A stretch of DNA of 64,000 bases, taken from Trichobilharzia szidati. Taxonomy: Eukaryota > Platyhelminthes > Trematoda > Strigeidida > Schistosomatidae. The notes beneath the pieces are model-generated. The model saw only the letters and a program-made list of their open reading frames with translations. It was not told the DNA's origin and searched no databases. Below are positions 1 to 10,500 of the stretch, piece after piece (position 1 is the first letter of the stretch; every line of letters begins with the position of its first letter). The position numbers were made by a program, and so were the translations under genes. The stretch lies in the NCBI GenBank assembly GCA_944472155.2, contig OX235272.1, positions 13,562,354 to 13,626,353 of the forward strand. Reading direction: 5' to 3'.

Positions 1-220
1 TTCAATTAATCAATCGACGGGAAAATCTAAAATTGAATTAAATAAATACAAGAAGAGTTGAAGGAAGGAACTTTTCTTGAACTCTCATACTCCACATACT
101 CCCCCCCCCCACACACTGTGAACTGAAAAAATGATACAACTAGAAGGATTGAAATATTTCTTTAAAAATATATATATGTGCATATTAAGTAAGTGAAGGG
201 AATTCACTCGTTATGCTTAC
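1..220 (-). other. Intron of the TIR gene, AT-rich, with a short C run
   Basis: Non-coding sequence downstream of exon 8. It contains a 10-base C run at about 102-111 and a TA-rich stretch near 170. Nothing else is recognised. Confidence 0.4.
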
Positions 221-353
221 CGATTTCAGTATATTGACCCTCTTGATAAGCTTTTGAAAAAAGAATACATACAATTGAAGCACCCTCTACAGCAGATGTA
301 ATAGCATCTAGAACATCAACTTCCTGAATCATATCCTTTTTGTCAATCCATAT
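221..353 (-). CDS. Exon 8: middle of the TIR domain, last exon in the window
   Basis: Acceptor TTCTACTCAG, donor G|GTAAGC. It encodes IWIDKKDMIQEVDVLDAITS and AVEGASIVCILFSKAYQEG, matching the beta-B, alpha-B, beta-C and beta-D parts of TIR_2-type domains, and ends QYTEI. The rest of the domain lies left of the window. Confidence 0.83.
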
Positions 354-3300
354 CTGAGTAGAAGAAAGAATCCAATATTAATAAAACAATAATAATGGTA
401 ATGATAATAATAACAATAATAATAAATTTGCAAGCATAGTGAATCACTGATTGACTGGCTGGTTTCAACATAGAAATTTGCACACATGCTCCATATACCA
501 CACAAAGTAAGAGAAAATAGTAAAAGGAGATTCAAAAGAGAGATAATAAACAGAAGTGTTAGGGAGAAAGAATACTAATATGAAAATTGTCTCCGACCAT
601 TGTTTCCAACCATTCCGAGGGACCCAACCAGTCAGGAAGCCAGTCTACACCCCCTTACGTGGCTGGCTTAAACTCACTGTTGTGGATTTCACTGACTGAT
701 GAAGCCATGTTTCGGTTTGACTGCCACTAGATGTTTTCCAACTCGAACTTGGCAACTCGAACTGCTGCACTTCGGTGCCAAGTTCTATGTTGAATCCAGA
801 CAGATGTTTTCCAGCCTGATCCATTTTGTATCAGCTGACAAATGCCCGTTGTCGAGGAAGGCGATGGCTACGCTAGGCATGCGTAACACATGTCCTAGCC
901 ATCTAAGTCGATTTAACTTCAACACTTCATTGATTGATTTCTTCTTCTCACCTAGCACTCGGTCGATGCCTCACCCCAATATTGCTCACCTTATTTTACT
1001 ATCCAACACGGAAGATAAGACGCAGTGAACCGCTGACTTCACCTGACCGACATACCGCCTCGTGAAGGTACTTAAGTTTTATTGAAGTCTTACATAAACA
1101 GATGATGACAGTTATTCCTACTGTTTTAAAAAGCTGTCTGTATGAACTGTGAAACTATATTTAGATTGAGATGGCTACGCAACATATTGCACCTTCTTCA
1201 TTGAGAAATGTTAGCTGAGATAGTTAGTATTAAGTTGGGAAAGTGGTCAAACCAAGACGTCATATCGGTTTATGAAGTCTTTGACTGTTGATTTAAACTG
1301 GCCACAAATAGATGTGTGTATAGTATTCGGATGGCGTCGTGGAAACGCTCAGAACCAATGGCTAGAGACTCTTTGTGATATGGCTCGAAATCGTTGTAAA
1401 TAGAGCAGCATGCATTCACTCTTGGTAAACTTCAGGATCCACTAAACTCTCATGTTTTTTAATGTACACTTGTATTCATTATCGTTTTGTTTTGTTTTTT
1501 AATCTGTCTTTAAGAAGGTCCATCCATAGGAAACCCACATGGAACGGCCAACTGACAAGCTTCTCTACAGCTGGGTATCAATCAGTCGGAAATGAAACGT
1601 AATTAGATCTCTTGCCACTCGCAGCCGACGCATCTGCAGCTCTGATACCATAGAAGAAGAATTAAATTTCCTGAAAAAAAACCTTCATACAAAACGGTTA
1701 CCCATCAAGATTCGTAGACAAAAACATCAAACAAAAAATCCCCAAAAGCAAGAAACAGCATCTGTGCCAAAAAAGATACTTTATATGAACCTCGACTTCA
1801 AAGGAGATCTAATCAGTGACGTCCTTAGAAGGAGAATCTCCACCTCTTTAAGAAGAACTTTCTTTGCGGCAACATTGAGAGTAGTGTTCTCTAGTCACCC
1901 ACTTATCTGCAGAAGCCCAAAAGACAAGATCCCGCACCTGACCACTTCCATGTGAATATATCAGTTCACCTGTTGCTGTGGAGCCAGGTACATCGGCCGT
2001 TCACCGCGTATCCTGTCAAAAAGGGTCAAAGAACACTATCCAGCGTGGCTGCAGAAAGGAAGTAATGGCTGCATAAGGAGTGCAATAGTCGAACACCTCG
2101 TCAACACTGGTCATTCCATCTCAAAAAACGCTTCCTTTAAAGTAATCTACAAAGTGAAGAACAACCTTCCAAAGACAGTACGATTCTGTCTTCTTTAGAT
2201 ATGATAGAGAAGATTTGTAGTTCAGGTGGATGATTTTGATGTGGTTGTGTTCTCTCAGCTGGATAGTTAATTTGCGAAGCTTTCATCACCCTACCAGGTG
2301 ACATCTTCAGCGCATACTTCAATCCGTTGACGTGAGCTTTTAGATTTCTCCACGAGTTTACTATTCATCTCTCCTGGCGACCTTGGACGTGACTGGTTGT
2401 TTTTGTGTGTTTTCACACCTTCTAGGTTACTTGTATTGGAACTGATTGTTTATTTGACTTGAACTTTGACCCTTTGTGTGTGAGGTATCTTTCTTATCAG
2501 TTGATAAATCACTTCACTCAGTTGACATACTTGACGTTGTTGGACCAGTACTGGAATTTGGTTGATGTTGTAGCAACGACGACGCACTTCTTCGTTGGAG
2601 AGTTTGTCCTGCCAACGAAAATGCAGAATGTACCTGAGGCACCCGTTTGTAAGAGAGTTCATGAAGTTTCATGGGAACTTGGTACGAGTGATGTCCCCAG
2701 AATCGCTCGGCCTTTTCTTTCAGAGTGCAGCTCTAGCCTTTACACAACCAAGTGTGACCTACAAGGCAGTAGGAGTGGAGTAGGGAGTCCACTATCAATT
2801 GGAAGCCGGTGACCGGAGTTCGGTTCATACGCCTTTTTGAATGGGGCCAGACATCCAACAAGCCCTTTGTCCATACGTCTGCCGGTGAGCTCCAGTGAGC
2901 TTCATACGTCAGTCGTTGGAGGTTTGGAATCAGGGTTTAGCCATCTCCCCAAGACTGTCATCCAATGGACAGTCAACCCAGTGAAGAGCGCCGGGCATCC
3001 GCTTTCGCCCTCTCACTTTGGTGAAAAACACCTCCGCCACGTGAAGGCAGTGAGTAGGACTTCCTCAGGAGAGGCTATGTGAGACGCCCGGTCATATGGG
3101 AGCATTTCAAGAGGTGTGTGGAGGAGTGGCCAACCCGCAGCGCAGGGCACCCACCCCTGACCATCCTGAGGCTTTGGAGTTATTAAACGTATATAGCACG
3201 TGAAACAATCCAGACATTAATAATAATACAACTTGTAAATACTTAAGATTATATCAATAACATTTTTGAAAAAAAATGTGCATATATCTATCTACCTTGA

Positions 3301-6300
3301 TATTTCTTTGTTGTAGGCTGTCTGCAATTTTAAGCGCTATTTTGCCATCTGCATGACTATAACTAATCAGGACATGACCATTTGACTGAGAAGACCTTTG
3401 ATTATCTTTCACTTCATAAAAGCCTTCATCGACTATAAAACAATTTGAATTAAAAAAAATAAAGAAAAGAAAACGGTCTTTTCATTTCATTTCACCAAAA
3501 AACAATGATGTGTAGACAGTGTAAACAGAGAAGCGTTAATACTATGTGCATGTGTAGACTAATCTGTCTGTCTGTCTGTTTTCGACATAGAACTTTGCAC
3601 ATATGTGCGGCAGTTCAATTCGCCACACTCCCTCCATGTAGCACACAAAGCAAGAGAAGAAACTAGGAGAAATGCATATTAGAGACAGTAAACAGAGGAG
3701 TGAGACATAAGAGCATTTTCATTGGAAATCATAAGTCACAAGGAGTGGATGCATCTGCACCAGCCATTGACAACGATTTTGAGCTAGCCATGTCAGCAAT
3801 TGTTTCCAACCTTCATTGGTTTTTACCGTCCATACCGAGGACCCCAACCAGTCAGGAAGCCAGTCTACACCTTCCTACGTGGCTGGCTTAGCCTATCTGT
3901 TGTAGATTTCATTGACTGGTGAAGCCATGTTTTCGTTTGACCACCGCTAGCTCTTTTCCAGCCTGACCCTATATCATCTAACATTGCTCATTGTCGAGGA
4001 AGGCGATGACTAGGCATATGTAACACATGTCCCAACCATCTCAGTTCACTTCAAGTTGAAACATGTCTCAAAAGTACATAATAAGGAGGAAATCATCAGA
4101 AACACAATATAACATTAGGATAGAGGAGAAAAAAAAATTTGAGAAGAGAATATAACTGAATTCAGAATAGTAAAACTCCTCAAAACATTGGGAAAGAACA
4201 AGTGACAGTGTCACTCAGATTCTTCCCTTATTGATTCCTAACACATCACGAAGACATCAATCAAGCAAGTGAGTGTGTGTGTGAACTTCCAGTTTTTATG
4301 ATTTTGAATTTCAACCTTAATTTATTTATTAGATGAGTTGACTAACACTCAAAATAATATTCCTTACAACTCAAAAGTAACTGAAAATGAACAGTGATAG
4401 CAAGAGGGCGGGCGGGTGCTATTAACGTTCAAGAAGTCTTGCCTATGTATGATGTCCTACTGTGCTTAGATTTCTCTTAGTGAAACCTTCTTTACTGGAC
4501 TTTAGCGACTTTTGGAGTGACTCGTTATCTGAGGACAGTCTTACAGTCGACTTACAGTATACAGATAATAATATTGCCCTTCTGAAAATAAAGACACCAG
4601 CAGAATTTTCAGCATGTTTGGCATGGGTGATTTGCTCCTGTCAAACAGAAGATGATGCTTCAGCACTGATCTGCACCGATTACCGAGTTCAAATATAGGA
4701 GGAAGTGAGTGTTGGTTGAGTGTATTGATCAATTGAAAAAGTAGAAGATATGAAGAGGTTAGCTGTCTTTGATTATAGACGCGTTTGCATTTTGTCTCTC
4801 TCGTGTTAGTTTGGTATGAGATAATGGTGAGTAATGCTGAGGCTAGGTGCAAAGTGTGTTAGGTAAGGAGGGAAAGTGATTCGATGAGACTCTGTAGCTG
4901 CTACATAGATTTAGATGGCACAGACACGTGTTATGCTGCTGTTGAGCCACCGCCTCCTTAGTCGAGAAATGTTAGCTGACATAGGATTAGAGACTAGAAA
5001 AGAGCCAGGAGTGATGAAGTGAAAATCCGGAGTTAGTACGTGGCGCCTTCAACTGTCTGTTTCATGCAGTCGTATAAGCAAGTGTAGACTGACTGGTTGA
5101 TGGCGTCGACACGTTAAGAACTAATGGCTGGAGACTATTTATTGGTGGTATGCCTCAAAGTAGTCGTTAATGGCTCAGATATCTTCACTCTTTTTAATCT
5201 CCCAGATCCACTAAATCCTCATTTTATTTCATATCAGTGTTCTTTCTCTTATACACTTCTGCTCAGTATAGCCTCTTTGAATTTTTTTTTTCTTCTTTGT
5301 ATCTACCTTTGCGTGCTATACGGAGTTTGGTTATATAAGCTGCTGCATTTCTGTCTAAAGTCCTACGTTGAAGTTCAATCAGTCGTCAGTCTGTAGACTA
5401 TGACGCTACTACTCATTGATACGACTTAATTCTTTTACTTTGACTAGACTGTGAGTAGAGGGAATCCTCTTAATCTCTTGATTACCTTTTCAATGTGTGT
5501 TGTTTATAATCATGTGACCTTTCATTGACATTCTGTTGGCGCCAATGTACGTACGTATTCATGCTACACTTAACAATTATGCTGTTCATCATGAATCAAT
5601 ATTTACAGACAGAATAAGAAATCAACGCTGGTCGACTGCTGCTAATTATTACATGAACAGTAAACGCAATTCAGATAGTATCTTAGCCAAAAAACATAGA
5701 GAAGCCCTGGATACTCTCCGCAAAAATGACATAATAATAACAAGACCGGATAAGGGCTCAGGAGTGGTTATCTTGAACAAAGCGGACTACTTTGAGAAGA
5801 TGAATACTATTCTTAATGATAATTCAAAATTCCAAAAAATCTCCTCTTCTCTGGATCCGATTGAAAAGATAGAGATGCAGTTGGCGGAAACACTGAAAAG
5901 ACTGAAACAACAAGGCTTCATCTCACAGAGTCAGTACACGTCACTTAAACCTACCGGAACGTTCACACCAAGACTATATGGCTCGCCTAAAGTGCACAAA
6001 AATGGTGTACCGCTACGGCCAGTATTAGATATGCTAAATTCACCATACCATCCGGTAGCCAAATGGTTAGTTGAACTCTTACAGCCCCTTCATACTGAGT
6101 TCGTGAAACATAGTGTGAAGGATACATTTGGATTCGTTGAAAGGATAAGAGATTTAAATGTTGATAATAAATTCATGATATCATTTGACGTATCTTCTTT
6201 ATTCACCAATGTACCTCTCATGGAAACAGTGGACTTTATATGTGAAGAACTTAAAAGACGAAACATAAATGTTGGCATTCCTATATGTTTCATGAAGGAG

Positions 6301-7487
6301 CTTCTCTTGAAATGTACAATGAATGTCCACTTTTTATTTAATAAGGAACTGTATAGACAAATCGACGGTGTGGCAATGGGGTCGCCAATAGGACCCATTC
6401 TAGCCGACATTTTCCTGGCGAAACTAGAAGATGGGCCTTTGAAAGATGTTATTAATGAACTCGAATTTTATTGTCGATACATGGATGATACTTTTTTGAT
6501 TATGAAGAACGAAAAGGAGGCAAAGAACATCCTGGACAAATTTAATGAGGTACATCCTGCAATAAATTTTACTATTGAGAAAGAAAAAGACTCTAGTATT
6601 TCATTTCTAGACGTCCTTATGACCAGAAAAGAGGATGGCACAATAAGAAGTGTTTATAGAAAACCTACATCAACAGGCCAGTACACACATTTTCTCAGCT
6701 TTGTGCCCTTGAAATACAAACGCAATCTAATAAAGTGCTTGGTCCACAGAGCAAGAGAGATTTGCTCGGATGAATGTCTTGACGAGGAGCTTAACAATAT
6801 TGAACGGTTGCTGAGTGAGAATGGTTATCCCGAAAAGTTTATTGATAAGAATCTGAATCTAAAACCAAAACAGTCCAAGTTACCAACAGTTCCAAAGAAA
6901 GCCTTGTTCTTACAGATGCAGTTCCTAGGAGACAATACAAGTGAGATACTAACACATCGCCTCAGAAATGCGGTAAAAAGAGCATTCCCTGCTGCTGAAT
7001 TACGCTGTATCTTTAAAACCACCCCTCTTCTGCGTTCGGGAATAAAAGACAAACTGCCTAATTTCGCCTCTTCCATGTGTATATACCAATTTAACTGCTC
7101 CTGTGGAGTGAGCCAGTTACATAGGCCGTACAATTAGGCGTGTTTCTCGTCGAATTTCCGAATATCACCCTGCCTGGTTAAGCAAAGGACAAACAAAATC
7201 TATTCTCAGCGCTATTCTGGCGCATCTTGTGGAGACAGAACACAAGATTGACGTCAATCATGCTTTCAGGGTCATTTACCGCATACCTACGAATCTCAAT
7301 TTTGCTTTAGGAGTTCGACTTCTAAATATTGCTGAGGCTGTGGGAATCCATATTAATAAGCCTAATTTATGCACACAAAAGAAGTTAGTCCAGTCATTAT
7401 CATTACCTTGGCCATCCAGGTTTGAATAATCCTGAATTTTTGTGAAATTTCCCTAATTTTAGTTGATATTCTATTCGCTTTTATATC

Positions 7488-7518
<31 letters not shown>

Positions 7519-10500
7519 TAAGCATCTTTAATGAACTGCAATAACATTGACCATACTTTACAAATCGATATTATTTAAAAAAACGCTAATATTGTTATTA
7601 ACTACTAATTTAAAATATTTTATGTATATAAACATGCATATATATAATTGTAGAGCCTGGAAGAGGAATTTATCGAAAAGAATATTCTTTGCTTGATTAT
7701 TTTGTGTTTTATAGAATAATGAAATCATTTAATTGCCTTGTTCCTACTTACCTTTATCACCCCTTTTATTATCTGTTGACATTGATGATGGAACAACATC
7801 ACTACCATTGATATCGCCATCATCATCATCATCATTATCATCACAGGCATCAGAAGATATTCGAAGTTCTTTTTCAGAATTCATTATTTTCTCAGAAAAT
7901 TTTGTTGCAAGTAATTTCATTTCTTTAATGGAATTATCCAGAGTAATTTCAGAAGAAACAATACGTATGGTAAGTAATATCTCATCCTCGTAATCATTCG
8001 GTGGTAATGTCTTCAGTAACGATTCTAAATGACCCAAAATGTCACGTCTCATGAAAGCAGTTTTATTCTCCGTATTTAGAGCCAATATACGAAGGACTAG
8101 GTATTTTGCGAAAGTCAAAAAGAAATCCGAAATTTGATGAATTCATTAAATCCTGCTTTATTAACCTTTATTGCTTGTTTTAAATTCGTATCGGGAAATA
8201 AATGTTTCCAAAAAGAAATCCATTGATATGTATTCATACAAAATCCTAATAGTTTGACAACATATACACTAGTGACCAGAGATTCTTTAATTCTGTAATT
8301 CCAAAATGACAGATTTCTATAGTTCATGACAGTAACAGAATTTAAATCCCGGTCGGTGCGTACTGATGAAGAGTCCCAAACTAGGACGAAATAGATGTCC
8401 AGTACTCCCAGGTTTTCCAATGCTTCTCTAACTAATGCCAGCTCATGATGAAAATCCTGTAACCAATCAAATCCCTACGAACCAACATTTGAATACCAAT
8501 GAGATGCTCACTAGCGACTTGCCCTATCCAGGTAGGTAGTTACCTGGGGTTCTGGTGAGAAGTCGTGACCAGTAGGGTGCAGCAGGTCGGGTGTGGGGAC
8601 AAATACTCGCCGAAGACACTGGCTAGCGGTCGCGCCATGTCGTAAATTGGCAGAAGTTAGAATTCACGGGCCATTGGATCGGGTCCCAGTGGCTTAATGG
8701 TATACGAGCTTGCCTTGTAACCAGAAGGTCCTGGGTTCGAATCCCAGTGGGTGCGTACCGCTGGAGTGTCCCAAACTAGGACGAAACAGCTGTCCAGTAC
8801 TCCCAGCTGGTTTTCCAATGGTTCTCTAACTAATGTCAGCTTATGATGAAAATCCTGTAACCAATCAAATCCCTACGAACCAACATTAGAATTTAAATAA
8901 CTTGGTAGCCCTAAGAAACAGCGTCAATTTGGATTAATTTAACAATCAATCTGAATTCCTGCAGGAGTAACATTAGTTTGATGACATAAGGTAAAATTCT
9001 CTTGAGCTATAATATAACAGTTTTCGTGATTAGTTCCTTTTATATCAATGTTCCTAGATTCCCAGTGATAAAAGGGAGAGTAAACTGAATCAATAAGTCA
9101 GAGGCTAAAGATTAGATAACTGACCAACTTTTAAAAGTGTACCCAAGATGACTAGAATGTGTACCAGATACTGTCACCTTGGAGAACACTTCTGGCAAAC
9201 GTTTTCTCAAGCCACCTCTCGATAAACTAGGTGACAGTTTTGAGGATAATGGTTATGACTCGTCAAATTGAAATCTGAAACTAGACTAAACTATTTGCCT
9301 TTCAATAATCTTTTATCTTTCATTTTGAGTAGTTTTCATCAAGAAACTATACAACTAATCAGAATATTTTTGATATCCAGAACAAGCTGGATTTAGGATA
9401 GGCAAATCATGTTCTGACCAAATTGCAACTCTACGCATCATCATCACAGAACAAAGCATGGAATGGTAATCAAACCTCTACCTCAACATTATAAACTTTG
9501 AGAAGGCCTTCAACAGACAGCGTTGACCGCGAAGTAATTTGGAAACTACTCAACTACTACGGCGTACCCCAAGTATTCATCAACCTTATTCAACAGCTGT
9601 AAGACAACGGCACATGTCAAGTCATCCACAACAGACAGCTCAGCGAGGCGTTTGGAGTAAACACAGGATTCAGACAAGGGTGCTTATTATCACCAATGAT
9701 ATTCCTAATTGTGGTCGACTGGATTATGCGTCAGACAGTGGGAAACGAGAAGACAGGGATATCCTGGACCGACGTGAAGAACCTAGAAGACCTGGATTTC
9801 GCGTGTGGATGATTTATGTTTGATGTCACACAAAATCGAAGACTTACAAGCGAAAACCGACAAACTCGTCGGTCGAAGAAGCAGCTGGAGAAGACAGGAC
9901 TCCAGGTGAACATAGACAAACGGAGGATATGAAAATAACCAACCAACAACAACAACAGCAGCAGCAGCAACATCCACCGCCAATCACCATCAACGGGAGG
10001 GATTTGATGAAAGAGCTTACTTCATTCACTTATCTAGGGAGGGAGCATTCATTGTCTCAACTACAGCAGGAACGAACGGGGATGTCAAATGGAGAATCGG
10101 GAAGGCGAGAAACACATTCATCAACCTGAAACCAATCTGGAAATCTTCCACTGTCACTCAACCCAGCCAGCATCAACAACAAAATTCGGATTTTCAATAC
10201 AAACGTCAGTCAAGTCAGTCAGTTCTTCTATACGGATGGATCAGAAACTTGACGGCGGATCACAAAGAATATTTCCAGCAGCCTGTTGCAGGCCTTTATC
10301 AACAACTAACTGTCTTCGCTCTATATTCAAGATCAGATGGCCGGAAAGAATCACCAACAAGAAACTATAGGAGCAAACAATACAAGAACCAATCGCCCAA
10401 CAAATATGCAGGAGAAAGTGGAGATGGATTGGACACTCACTGGCTGAGGAGGCCACTCGCTGAGTGACATCGCGCGTCAGGCCAACGCTCGAGTGGAACC

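Noticed and set aside
7733..7993. An 86-codon Ser-rich plus-strand frame
   Set aside because: It is the antisense shadow of exon 6 of the TIR gene; the Ser run is the complement of the GAT repeat coding the acidic linker.
8115..8420. A 101-codon minus-strand frame as a single exon
   Set aside because: Its upstream half is SINE sequence, and it runs through the 31-bp intron and into the 69-bp intron before a stop. The spliced model gives better protein-like sequence and consistent phases.
8690..8757. A tRNA-Thr gene
   Set aside because: The T arm is perfect, but the anticodon and acceptor stems fail to pair, and it leads directly into a hammerhead-type SINE body.
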